Shown: positions 16,577 through 24,194 of the stretch, piece after piece | Layout: each line of letters begins with the position of its first letter | How positions within the stretch are numbered: the first letter of the stretch is position 1 | Assembly: GCA_030432905.1 (NCBI GenBank) | Contig: JAUILU010000001.1 | Coordinates: 682,001-746,000 of the forward strand | Direction: 5' to 3' | DNA from: Phycisphaerae bacterium | GTDB taxonomy: Bacteria; Planctomycetota; Phycisphaerae; Phycisphaerales; UBA1924 | DNA: 64,000 bases | Translations under genes and position numbers: made by a program | The notes under the pieces: generated by a model | Seen by the model: only the letters and a program-made list of their open reading frames with translations | Database searches by the model: none | Told to the model about the DNA's origin: nothing

Positions 16577-17254
16577 GTGAGTGACCAAGCCGTGAAATCC
16601 GAGAAAGAGCCCGCCAAGGCACCAAGCCGCAGCAGGCCACGCCGCGCCCAAGGCGGCCCGATCAAGGCCGGCGAAGCCGTCCCCGCCAAGCGGACCCTCA
16701 TGGACAAGATCGAGGGCTTCATCAGCAAGCTGAGCACGCGGAACAACTTCTGGCACCGCGTCTGCTCGATGATCTGGCTCCCCTACGCATTCCGCAGCGG
16801 CATCAGCATGAGGCGCATCGACGACAGCACTTTCCAGGCTGTCCTGCCCTTCCGCAAGATCAACAAAAACTGGTACAACGCGATGGCGGGAGCCGCCCTG
16901 CTCGGCAACTCAGAGATCGCGGGCGGCATGTACGTCTTCGGTTTCTGCGGCGGCGACTACACCGTCGTCTGCAAGAACCTCGAGTACCGCTTCCTCCGCC
17001 CCTGCCTTGGCCCCGCGATCTACAAGATCCGTCCCAAGACCGACATCAAGCCGCTCGTCGAGAAGATGGAAGAGTTTGATGCGACGGTGCAGCTCGACAT
17101 CTACCAGGCGCTCCCGATGCCCAAGAAGAAGGGCAGCGAAGCCGAGGATACGACCGACGGCAAACCCGAGAAAGAGAAACGCGTCGGCCGGGCGATCGCG
17201 ATCTTCCACGCGACACCGAAGCTCCACCAGAAGAGCCGCGGCCGGTTGCCGTAA
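16577..17254 (+). CDS. hypothetical protein, possible DUF4442/PaaI-type hotdog fold
   Basis: A 225-residue protein. A basic, Ala/Pro-rich disordered N terminus (about residues 1-38) is followed by a globular part with the segments MIWLPYAFRSGISMRRI, TFQAVLPFRKINKNWYNAM and AGAALLGNSEIAGGMYV. This order (strand, strand, NWYN, long helix) looks like thioesterase-type hotdog proteins of the DUF4442 group. A second low-complexity charged stretch sits near 180-200. No catalytic residue can be assigned with confidence. It starts with GTG and follows the MBL gene by 22 bases, but appears to have its own start signal. Confidence 0.65.
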   Translation: MSDQAVKSEKEPAKAPSRSRPRRAQGGPIKAGEAVPAKRTLMDKIEGFISKLSTRNNFWHRVCSMIWLPYAFRSGISMRRIDDSTFQAVLPFRKINKNWYNAMAGAALLGNSEIAGGMYVFGFCGGDYTVVCKNLEYRFLRPCLGPAIYKIRPKTDIKPLVEKMEEFDATVQLDIYQALPMPKKKGSEAEDTTDGKPEKEKRVGRAIAIFHATPKLHQKSRGRLP

Positions 17255-17288
17255 CCGATTCACACTCCGTGACTAGTTCAAAAAAGAC

Positions 17289-17328
17289 CGAAGGACCACG
17301 GCCCTCCTCCAAGCCATGGTCCCTCGGC
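17289..17328. terminator. bidirectional terminator between convergent genes
   Basis: CCGAAGGACCACGG and CCATGGTCCCTCGG form a 14-base stem with two mismatches, preceded by AAAAAA and followed by GTTT. It serves both the hotdog-like gene and the secreted C15-like gene. Confidence 0.65.
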
Positions 17329-17347
17329 GTTTAGAAGTTGGCGCCCT

Positions 17348-18193
17348 TTATCGTCGGCGCCGAACGAATGCCGTCGCGGTAAACGCAAGAAGCGTTGCCC
17401 CCCCCGAAGGCGACGGGATGACCTGATCAAGATGAGCGGTCAGGCTGTTGAGTGTGATTTCAGTCGCGCGCTCGGCGTCCTCGAGCGTCGTGTCAATGCC
17501 GACATGGATATGACCCGCGGCAAACGTGCGGAACTCCGAGTCCGCGCTGTCGTTGTTGATCTTGTGCATCAGCCCGTGCAAGCCGATGAACTCGGAGAGA
17601 TAACGCCCGCCGCCCGTGGTGTCGATGAACGCGTCAACACCGAAGTCCTCGCCGTTGATCGCGGCCATGATCTCGTCGTTCGGAAGCGAGCTGTCGTACC
17701 ACTCGCCGGGCACGAGCGTGTCGAAAATCGGCATGTCTTCAGTCGGTCGGCGATCGCCCGAGAAATCGGGGATCCACGTCCGGCCCGCGTGCATCTGGAG
17801 CTGACCCTCGAGCTCCCAGTTGCTGCCCGCTGCGCCCCGGCTGAATGTCATGATCGCGGCGGGGTTGATATCGGGCAGAATCCTTGCCCAGTCCTCGGAC
17901 GTGTCCTGATAGTCAACCTCGAAATCGCCCGAGCCCTGGCCCCAGTTCGGACCCGTCTGCCCCGGGAACTCCGGGAAGTAGGCGTAGACGTTGTACCCCG
18001 AGTTGTTCCAGTTCTCACCGGCCCAGCCGCCGGGGTTCTGGTCTGGGTTCGTGCTGAACTGCCTGAGCATGTTGTTGGTCTCGGGCCAGTAACCGGTCAG
18101 GAGAATGTTGTTCGTGTAGTTCGGCTCCGCGGCGGCACCAGCGGCAGCCACTACAGCGAACACAGAACCGAGCAGTGGCTTCGTAAACCCCAA
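17348..18193 (-). CDS. secreted pyroglutamyl-peptidase (C15)-like protein with Cys-to-Ser active site and sorting-type tail
   Basis: A 281-residue exported protein. It has a signal peptide (about residues 1-22, ending AAAGAAAEP) and a C-terminal VIPSPSGGATLLAF plus hydrophobic stretch and RRRR, a PEP-CTERM-like anchor style common in planctomycetes. In between, the layout ILLTGYWPE (about 30), Glu127 or Glu129 in SNWELEG, GGGRYLSEF (about 195-202) and FAAGHIHVG (about 214-222) resembles pyrrolidone-carboxylate peptidase family C15. The catalytic Cys of that family would align with Ser200; the Glu and His appear kept. The TTG start is supported by GGGAG 6 bases upstream. C15 membership is my inference from motif order and needs a profile search. 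Confidence 0.6.
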   Translation of the reverse strand: MGFTKPLLGSVFAVVAAAGAAAEPNYTNNILLTGYWPETNNMLRQFSTNPDQNPGGWAGENWNNSGYNVYAYFPEFPGQTGPNWGQGSGDFEVDYQDTSEDWARILPDINPAAIMTFSRGAAGSNWELEGQLQMHAGRTWIPDFSGDRRPTEDMPIFDTLVPGEWYDSSLPNDEIMAAINGEDFGVDAFIDTTGGGRYLSEFIGLHGLMHKINNDSADSEFRTFAAGHIHVGIDTTLEDAERATEITLNSLTAHLDQVIPSPSGGATLLAFTATAFVRRRR

Positions 18194-18301
18194 GTGGCAC
18201 TCCCTTTAGACACAAACGCCCAGCACGACCGGCCGGACACCCCAAATCTACCACAATTCTGGGCCTGTGCCACACTTTCACCGCCAGACTTCGCCCGCCC
18301 C

Positions 18302-18307
18302 TAGACT
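18302..18307 (+). promoter_or_regulatory. -10-like element TAGACT, possible leaderless start of the membrane protein gene
   Basis: TAGACT ends 8 bases before ATG 18316. No Shine-Dalgarno is present. Confidence 0.4.
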
Positions 18308-18315
18308 CTGGACCG

Positions 18316-19563
18316 ATGCAAACCCCCTCCGAACGCTCCCTCGGGCCCGCTGGCTGGGCCGTCTACCTCGGCTGCTCCTGGACTTGGTGCATCGGGATGT
18401 TCCTGCCCGCCCTGCTCATCCGCGACCTCGGGTTCTGGGGCTACGTCGTCTTCGCGGTCCCTAACGTCGTCGGAGCCGCGGCGATGGGCTGGGTGCTCAG
18501 ATCACCGGAATCGAGCCGGAGACTGATCGAGGATCACAAGCCGGCGACGGTCCTGTTCTCGCGGGTGACGATCCTGTTCCACGAATTCTGGCTCGCATGG
18601 CTTGTGTCGTGGGCGCTTTTCTCGGCGGGCTGGTCGCTGTGGTACGCGCTGGCGATCGTCGGTGCAGCGATCGCTGTCATGTCCGTTGGTCTGCTCGGGC
18701 GTGGGTACCGGGGGATTCACTTCCAAGCCATCGCGACGTGGTGCGTGTCCGCCGGATTGCTCGTCACGCTCGCGGTTCTTAAACCGATCTCGCCGACACC
18801 AACCGAGACACTCCAAGCCGTCCCATTCAGCGAGGATGCGCTCTGGCTTTTGTCCGCGAGCGTGTTCGGGTTTGTGTTCTGCCCCTACCTCGATCTCACG
18901 TTCCACCGCGCACGACTCGCAAGCGAAACAAAACGAGAGTCACGCTTCGCGTTCGGCATGGGCTTCGGCGTGTTCTTCTTCTCGATGATCCTGCTCACGG
19001 TCCTCTACGCAGGCCCTATCGCAGCGCTGACCGATCGCAACCCCGCAACCTCAGCCTCGGTCACGCACTGGATCGTGTTGCTCCTCGCCCTGCACCTCTT
19101 CACGCAGCTCATGTTCACCACAAGCGTCCACAAACGCGAACTCGAACGCAAATCAAAGTCGTTCCTTGGGGGCAGCTTCTCGGTCGAGTTTCTCTCGCTT
19201 GCTGTCTTTGCCCTCGGCCTTCTGGCGGGCATGAAACCAAACCTACCCGCGGCGCTCACCGACCAACTCAACATGACCTCCGGCGAACTAGGCTACCGCA
19301 CCTTCCTCACGTTCTACGGCCTGATTTTCCCCACCTACGTCTACCTCAACGTCTGGGACATACGCAGCAAGTCGCTCCGCAAACAAACCAATCGCAGCCT
19401 GCTCGTGACAGTCATCGCAATCGTGCTCGCTTCGCCCTTCTTCTTCATGGGATTCTTCGTGCGTGACGAGCGGTTCATCCCTGCGGGCGTGGCGATCCTG
19501 CTTGCCGCCAAGCTCTTTACGGGGCGCGACGACGCGAAAGCGCCCACCGCGCAGCCTGCCTGA
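18316..19563 (+). CDS. multipass integral membrane protein of unknown function
   Basis: A 415-residue protein with roughly 10-12 hydrophobic segments spread over its full length. Examples are WAVYLGCSWTWCIGMFLPAL near the N terminus, the FWLAWLVSWALFSAGW region near 95, and SPFFFMGFFV near 390. The first segments (WTWCIGMFLP, then a glycine-rich GFWGYVVFAVPNVVGAAAMGW) resemble the opening helices of sodium/solute-symporter-like carriers, but I cannot place it in a family. The last 47 bases overlap the convergent queG gene. Transport is a reasonable guess and no more. Confidence 0.75.
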   Translation: MQTPSERSLGPAGWAVYLGCSWTWCIGMFLPALLIRDLGFWGYVVFAVPNVVGAAAMGWVLRSPESSRRLIEDHKPATVLFSRVTILFHEFWLAWLVSWALFSAGWSLWYALAIVGAAIAVMSVGLLGRGYRGIHFQAIATWCVSAGLLVTLAVLKPISPTPTETLQAVPFSEDALWLLSASVFGFVFCPYLDLTFHRARLASETKRESRFAFGMGFGVFFFSMILLTVLYAGPIAALTDRNPATSASVTHWIVLLLALHLFTQLMFTTSVHKRELERKSKSFLGGSFSVEFLSLAVFALGLLAGMKPNLPAALTDQLNMTSGELGYRTFLTFYGLIFPTYVYLNVWDIRSKSLRKQTNRSLLVTVIAIVLASPFFFMGFFVRDERFIPAGVAILLAAKLFTGRDDAKAPTAQPA

Positions 19564-20587
19564 CCAGCTCCGGCTCCGAATCGTCGGACGCGATCGCCTC
19601 TAACTTCGCGGCCAGTTCTGGCAGATCCGTTTCCGCCAGCGCGTTGCCCGCAGCGATCGCCGCGTTCCGGCGGAACTGGTCCAGCTTGATCCGTTTGAGT
19701 GCGCTGCCTCGTAGCGCTTCCTGCCTCGCGGCCGCATCCCAGCCGAGCACATCCAGCAGATCGAACCCCGACTGAGTCGGCTCGTACGCCGGGTTGCGTT
19801 CGTGCCCCGCCGCGGCAGGTTTCGGCGAGTTGTGCGGGCAGACGTCCTGGCAGATGTCGCACCCACCGATCCAGTCCTGCATCCCGCCCGCGAGCTCGTC
19901 GTCGATCGCCGAGCGGTGCTCGATCGTTAGGTAGCTGATGCACTTGGACCCATCGACCGAGTACGGCGTGATCGCGTCGGTCGGGCACGCGTCGATGCAG
20001 CGTGTGCATGTGCCGCAGTGATCGTCGTGGACGATCTGTTCGCTTGGTGTGTCAAGCTTCATCGTGGTCAGAAACCCGCCGAGCAGCATCCACGAGCCGA
20101 GCTTCGGGTTGATCATGAGCGTGTGCTTGGCGATCCAGCCGAGCCCGGCGCGGGCGGCCATCTCCCGCTCGTTGACCGGCACCGTATCGACAAATGTGCG
20201 GAACGATTCGCCCGGCCAGCGCTCTTGGCATTCGTCGCAGATCTTGTGGAGTCGGCTCTTGATTTCTTTGTGATAGTCACGCCCGCGCCCATAACGCGCG
20301 ATGCGCCCAAAGCCGGGCTTCGCCTCGCCCGCCGGCTCGTCGCGTGTCGCGTACAGATCCGCGACCATCACGACCGACCTCGCGCCATCGAGAACGAGGT
20401 TCGGGTCTTGCGACGCATCGAAGTGGTTGCTGAGGTAGGACATCTCGCCGTGCTTGTCGGCGTCGAGCCAGTCGCGCAGCTCCTTGCCCCGCGCCGTCGG
20501 CGTCGTGTCACAAACACCGGCGAGCGCAAAGCCCTCGGCCTTGCACCGTTTGAGTATCCAAGCTGCGGGATCAGTTTCGCCGGCCAT
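19517..20587 (-). CDS. queG: epoxyqueuosine reductase QueG
   Basis: Reduces epoxyqueuosine in tRNA to queuosine, using cobalamin and two [4Fe-4S] clusters. The 356-residue protein has the N-terminal cobalamin-binding part with VPVNEREMAARAGLGWIAKH (about residues 134-153), the first ferredoxin-type cluster HCGTCTRCIDACP (about 190-202), and the second CDICQDVCPHN (about 243-253). The C-terminal 90 residues form a HEAT-like repeat (AIAAGNALAETDLPELAAKL), as in QueG. Its 3' end overlaps the opposite membrane gene by 47 bases. It probably shares a transcript with the isomerase-like gene 15 bases upstream. Confidence 0.93.
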   Translation of the reverse strand: MAGETDPAAWILKRCKAEGFALAGVCDTTPTARGKELRDWLDADKHGEMSYLSNHFDASQDPNLVLDGARSVVMVADLYATRDEPAGEAKPGFGRIARYGRGRDYHKEIKSRLHKICDECQERWPGESFRTFVDTVPVNEREMAARAGLGWIAKHTLMINPKLGSWMLLGGFLTTMKLDTPSEQIVHDDHCGTCTRCIDACPTDAITPYSVDGSKCISYLTIEHRSAIDDELAGGMQDWIGGCDICQDVCPHNSPKPAAAGHERNPAYEPTQSGFDLLDVLGWDAAARQEALRGSALKRIKLDQFRRNAAIAAGNALAETDLPELAAKLEAIASDDSEPELVRQAARWALSRRRAP

Positions 20588-20602
20588 CGCTCGGCTCTCG
20601 GG

Positions 20603-21451
20603 TCACGCCACGGCCTGCGACGACGAGGTCAGCCCCGCCCAGTCGCACAGCCTGCTCACCGCGGTCGGCAGCACCTCTTCGATCGGCGCCAACCCCTCGT
20701 GCCACGCGGCTTCCCACTCGAACACGACCGGGCCGCTCCACTTGGACTTAGCAAGCGCCTTGACGAACTTCTCGATCGGCCGCGTGCCAGCACCGAGTTG
20801 GACTGGCTGGCCGTCTTTCGTGTCCTTCACACGCACAAGCCCGAGTCGGCTGCCGAGCGTCTTGATCGCCTTGCGCGGGTCGTCGCCCTCTTCGTGACCG
20901 ATCGCCACGTCGTACGCCGCCTTGAGGTACGGGCTTGAGACCGCATCGATCAGTTCCGCGAGTTGTTCTGCTGAGGAGAAGTCGCCGCCGTTTTCGACGA
21001 CGAGCGATGTGCCCGTGTTGCGCGCGTGGTCGCACGCCTGGCTGAGCCGATTCCTGATCCGGCTGAACGCGGCCTTGTGGCTCTCGTTCTCGGCCTTCTC
21101 GAATCCGAAGACACGAACCATCGGGCACACAAGCTGGGCGGCAAGGTCGATCGCACGCTTGGCCTCGCGGACCGAGGCCTCGTTGTCAAACAGCTGCCCC
21201 ACGATCGGCGGGAACACAACCGCGTCGAACCGGACGCCGGTCGCCACGCAGGTCGGCTTCACGCCAGAGGCGTCGAGCAGCGAGCGGGTCTTGGCCTCGT
21301 CGGTCAGGAACGGGTCGCACGCAAAGTCGAGACCACGAACGCCACCAGTGCGGAACTCGATCCCATCGCATCCCGCGGCCTCGGCGATCGCCACCGCCTC
21401 GGGGAGGGTCTTACGGGGGCAGGCCAGCGTGCTCATCGCGATCTCGATCAT
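20603..21451 (-). CDS. sugar phosphate isomerase/epimerase-like TIM-barrel protein
   Basis: A 282-residue AP-endonuclease-2/xylose-isomerase-like TIM barrel: STLACPRKTLPEAVAIAEAAGCDGIEFR at the first strand-helix unit, metal-site-like strands LVVENGGDFSS (about 156-166) and LKAAYDVAIGHEEG (about 180), LVRVKDTKDGQ (about 210) and PVVFEWEAAWHEG (about 246). The Glu, Asp, Lys-Asp and Glu at strand ends fit a divalent metal centre. Start ATG 21451 is set by GGAGAG 5 bases upstream; longer in-frame extensions are spurious. Substrate unknown. It is likely co-transcribed with queG. Confidence 0.88.
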   Translation of the reverse strand: MIEIAMSTLACPRKTLPEAVAIAEAAGCDGIEFRTGGVRGLDFACDPFLTDEAKTRSLLDASGVKPTCVATGVRFDAVVFPPIVGQLFDNEASVREAKRAIDLAAQLVCPMVRVFGFEKAENESHKAAFSRIRNRLSQACDHARNTGTSLVVENGGDFSSAEQLAELIDAVSSPYLKAAYDVAIGHEEGDDPRKAIKTLGSRLGLVRVKDTKDGQPVQLGAGTRPIEKFVKALAKSKWSGPVVFEWEAAWHEGLAPIEEVLPTAVSRLCDWAGLTSSSQAVA

Positions 21452-21660
21452 CGGTCTCTCCATCGGCTCGGACGTCCGGGAATGACTGGATGGTAATCCG
21501 GAATCGGGGTCGGTCAAACCGCCCAGCCACCCTAACCGGCACCCGGCACACCCGTTCATCGGCTCTACGGCCCGTTTCTCTGGGCGATCGGTGCCAGATA
21601 CCCCACGCTTCACCCTGTAAGGCCAAGCCACCCCGACGGGTGGAACGCACGGAGTCACGC

Positions 21661-21846
21661 TTGAAGCGAGCCAAACCCATCGCAGCCGTCTGCCTCGTCG
21701 CGCTGGCGCTCGGTGCGCTGCAAGGCTGCGGCACGACCCTGCGGGATTCCTTCTACGGCTCGAGGACCACGGGCATCTCCCCCGTCGGCGATGCGCCCGC
21801 AAGCGCCGCGCTCTTCCGGAGTGACCGGGTCAACCCGCGTCCCTAG
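21661..21846 (+). CDS. small predicted lipoprotein
   Basis: A 61-residue protein from a TTG start supported by GGAG 6 bases upstream. A basic n-region (KRAKP), a hydrophobic stretch ([14 protein letters not shown]) and lipobox LQGC place a lipidated Cys near residue 22, leaving a mature peptide of about 40 residues ([19 protein letters not shown] and a short tail). No family recognised. It sits 34 bases before the tryptophan dioxygenase gene, on the same strand. The preceding gap 21452-21660 (about 210 bases) has no clear promoter or structure. Confidence 0.6.
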   Translation: MKRAKPIAAVCLVALALGALQGCGTTLRDSFYGSRTTGISPVGDAPASAALFRSDRVNPRP

Positions 21847-21880
21847 GCTGAGGCTGCAAAGCCATGCCCAGGAGAACGCG

Positions 21881-22699
21881 ATGAAACGAGCAGACGACTA
21901 CGCCGACTATCTCCAGCTCGACAAGCTGCTCAGCGCGCAGCAGACCTTCAGCGAACCACCCCACCACGACGAGATGCTGTTCATCATCCAGCACCAGACC
22001 TCTGAGCTCTGGATGAAGCTGGTGATCCACGAGATGCGCGCCGCGATGGCGTTTATCCGCGACGACCAGCTCGAAGCCTGCTTCAAGATCATGAGCCGCA
22101 TCAAGCACATCCAGACCCAGCTGCTCAACCAGTGGTCGGTGCTCGCGACGCTCACACCCTCCGAGTACGCGCAGTTCCGCCACGTGCTCGGCAGCGCCAG
22201 CGGCTTCCAAAGCCCGCAGTACCGGATGATCGAGTTCCTCATGGGCAACAAGTCCGAACGCATGCTCAAGATGCACGAGGGCAAGCCGACCGAGCACGCC
22301 GAGCTCGAAGCCGCGCTCAACGCGCCGAGCATCTACGACGAGTTCCTGCGTTACCTCTCTCGCAAGGGCATGCCCATCCCCGCGTCGCACACAGAACGTG
22401 ACTGGTCAAAGCCCTACGAGCAGTCGGACGAGATCACCGCCGCGTTCTGCACGATCTACGAGAACCCGCAGAAGCACTGGGACGACTACGAGATGTGCGA
22501 GAAGCTCGTGGACATCGAAGAGGCCTTCACGCTCTGGCGCTTCAGGCACATGAAGACCGTCGAACGCGTCATCGGCTACAAGCAGGGCACGGGCGGCACC
22601 GCCGGCGTTTCCTACCTCCAGCGCATCGTCGCGCAGCAATTCTTCCCCGAGCTCTGGCACGTGCGCACCAACATCAAGGACGTCACGCCCCACGAGTAG
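21881..22699 (+). CDS. kynA: tryptophan 2,3-dioxygenase
   Basis: The heme enzyme that opens the indole ring of L-tryptophan to N-formylkynurenine. The 272-residue protein shows the family blocks in order: [33 protein letters not shown] (with the substrate-site His and nearby residues, about 28-47), [14 protein letters not shown] (about 106-119), the proximal heme region within [16 protein letters not shown] (His about 226), and [12 protein letters not shown] (about 239). A ribosome site (CAGGAG, 7 bases before ATG 21881) defines the start. No other kynurenine-pathway gene (formamidase, kynureninase) is in this window. Confidence 0.95.
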   Translation: MKRADDYADYLQLDKLLSAQQTFSEPPHHDEMLFIIQHQTSELWMKLVIHEMRAAMAFIRDDQLEACFKIMSRIKHIQTQLLNQWSVLATLTPSEYAQFRHVLGSASGFQSPQYRMIEFLMGNKSERMLKMHEGKPTEHAELEAALNAPSIYDEFLRYLSRKGMPIPASHTERDWSKPYEQSDEITAAFCTIYENPQKHWDDYEMCEKLVDIEEAFTLWRFRHMKTVERVIGYKQGTGGTAGVSYLQRIVAQQFFPELWHVRTNIKDVTPHE

Positions 22700-22702
22700 G
22701 TC

Positions 22703-23563
22703 TTAGTCCGGCTCGTCTGGCAGAGGGAACACGAGTGTGAACTCGGTGCCGCGCCCGAGTTCGGAGTGGACCTCGACCCGCCCGCCGTGCTCTTCGACGA
22801 TCCGCCTCGACGTGGGCAGGCCCAGCCCCGTGCCGCCCGACTTGGTCGTGAAGTAGGGCTTGAAGATGCTCGCCATCGTCTCGGCGTCCATGCCCTTGCC
22901 CGTATCGGCAACACGGAGTCTGGCCTCGCGGTGGTCGCCGTCGGCTGCGATCTCGGTGCGAAGATAGATCTCGCGCGTCCCGCTTTGCTCGTTCGGCTCG
23001 CCCATCGCCTGCAGCGCGTTGAGCAGCAGGTTCAGGACCGCCTGCTTGACCAGCGGGCCGTCAACTTCTGCGACGACCGATTCGTCCGCGGGTGTGACGT
23101 ACAACCGGACCGATTGGCGGTCGGCCTGCGGGTGAAAGAAGTCCGCGAGTTCGCCGACCATCGCGTTCAGATCGGTCGGCTTGGGGTCGAGCTTCTTCTC
23201 GCCCGCGAAGTCGAGGAAGTCGGTGAGGATGTCCTTGAGCCGTTCGATCTCGCGCTGGAGCGAGCCGACCCGGCGTTCGAGCCTCCCCCGCTCGTCGGCC
23301 TCGATCGCAAGCTCACCGAGCGACTCGGCGAGTAGCTGGATGTTGAGCCCGATGGTCGAGAGCGGGTTTTTGATCTCGTGGGCAAGGCCACTGGTCATGG
23401 AGCCGAGCTCGGCCAATCTCTCTGCCGACCTCGCCCGCCGCTCGGCCCGTTTGCTTAGCGCGAGCTGTTTGCGGAGCTTGGCCCGCCCGAGCAGCACAGC
23501 CGCCGCGCACCCGATACCCAGACCCGCGCCGCCCGCGATGATGATTGGAACCACGTCTGCCAT
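22703..23563 (-). CDS. membrane-anchored sensor histidine kinase
   Basis: A 286-residue two-component kinase. One N-terminal membrane helix (about residues 4-26), a short coiled region rich in Arg/Ala, the dimerisation/phosphoacceptor site GLAHEIKNPLSTI (His near 61), then the ATPase domain with N box LNLLLNALQAM, G1 VADTGKGM and G2 GGTGLGLPTSRR. It has the short NtrB/ZraS-like style with no sensory domain outside the membrane. No response regulator is adjacent, so its partner is unknown. TATCCT lies 6 bases before the ATG. It converges on the tryptophan dioxygenase gene, with three bases between stops. Confidence 0.9.
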   Translation of the reverse strand: MADVVPIIIAGGAGLGIGCAAAVLLGRAKLRKQLALSKRAERRARSAERLAELGSMTSGLAHEIKNPLSTIGLNIQLLAESLGELAIEADERGRLERRVGSLQREIERLKDILTDFLDFAGEKKLDPKPTDLNAMVGELADFFHPQADRQSVRLYVTPADESVVAEVDGPLVKQAVLNLLLNALQAMGEPNEQSGTREIYLRTEIAADGDHREARLRVADTGKGMDAETMASIFKPYFTTKSGGTGLGLPTSRRIVEEHGGRVEVHSELGRGTEFTLVFPLPDEPD

Positions 23564-23569
23564 CGGCTG

Positions 23570-23575
23570 AGGATA
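23570..23575 (-). promoter_or_regulatory. -10-like element TATCCT, possible leaderless start of the histidine kinase gene
   Basis: On the reverse strand TATCCT ends 6 bases before ATG 23563. No Shine-Dalgarno is present. Confidence 0.45.
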
Positions 23576-23594
23576 GGGCCGGTGCCTCGGTCAG

Positions 23595-23879
23595 TTACTG
23601 CCGGCTCGTCCTCGCGTGCGACCGCCTCGGTACGACGGTGACCTCGACAGATTCGTCACGCACAACCCGGCTGGCGCGCCAGCCCTTCTCGCCCTTGCTC
23701 GCGTCGTACTCGATCGCGGAGCCGTCCTTGAGCGCCCGGAACCCGTCGCCCTCGATGCATGAGAAGTGAATAAAGATGTCCTGCCCGTCGGGGCCAACGA
23801 CAAAGCCGAAGCCCTTGCGAGAATCGAACCACTTGACGATGCCGTGAGCAGCAACTATTTCAGTCGAAGACTCGGTCAT
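23595..23879 (-). CDS. cold-shock domain protein
   Basis: A 94-residue single-stranded nucleic acid chaperone. Both RNA-binding motifs are clear: KGFGFV (RNP1, about residues 22-27) and DIFIHFS (RNP2, about 34-40), preceded by GIVKWFDSRKG. The domain is followed by a basic tail of about 25 residues (VVPRRSHARTSRQ), longer than CspA itself. ATG 23879 gives the canonical domain start; upstream in-frame starts have no ribosome site. A good promoter about 190 bases upstream implies a long untranslated leader, as in classic cold-shock mRNAs. Confidence 0.92.
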   Translation of the reverse strand: MTESSTEIVAAHGIVKWFDSRKGFGFVVGPDGQDIFIHFSCIEGDGFRALKDGSAIEYDASKGEKGWRASRVVRDESVEVTVVPRRSHARTSRQ

Positions 23880-24065
23880 CTGGGAACCCCCCAACTTCCC
23901 GGCCGCCGAGGGGATTGAGAAATAAAGCACACGAGACTTGAATACATCAAGCGTGCTCGCGACCGAACGAGAATCGGCCACGCCCCAAATTCGACACCGG
24001 GTACGACGGCCCGAGGGCCGCCACAACCTGCCCGGCGGCAGGGACACCCCGACGCCAGTTCACCT

Positions 24066-24095
24066 AATGTACCATATTGCAAGCTTCTACGTCAA
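24066..24095 (-). promoter_or_regulatory. sigma-70-type promoter of the cold-shock gene
   Basis: On the reverse strand TTGACG (24095-24090) and TACATT (24071-24066) are separated by 18 bases in a locally AT-rich island. The predicted start near 24058 leaves a leader of about 180 bases before ATG 23879. The rest of the 315-base gap 23880-24194 holds this leader and the pnp terminator. Confidence 0.6.
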
Positions 24096-24110
24096 TCGGG
24101 ACACGCCGAT

Positions 24111-24145
24111 GCAAACAGAGCCCCGACGTTTCCGCCGGGGCTCTG
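24111..24145 (-). terminator. intrinsic terminator after pnp
   Basis: Stem CAGAGCCCCG/CGGGGCTCTG (10 pairs) with a 10-base loop. On the reverse strand it is followed by TTTGC, about 50 bases after the pnp stop codon. Confidence 0.7.
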
Positions 24146-24194
24146 GTATACAACTGACCCGATTCACCCAAAGGGGTGTAACCAGCAGTGCTGG

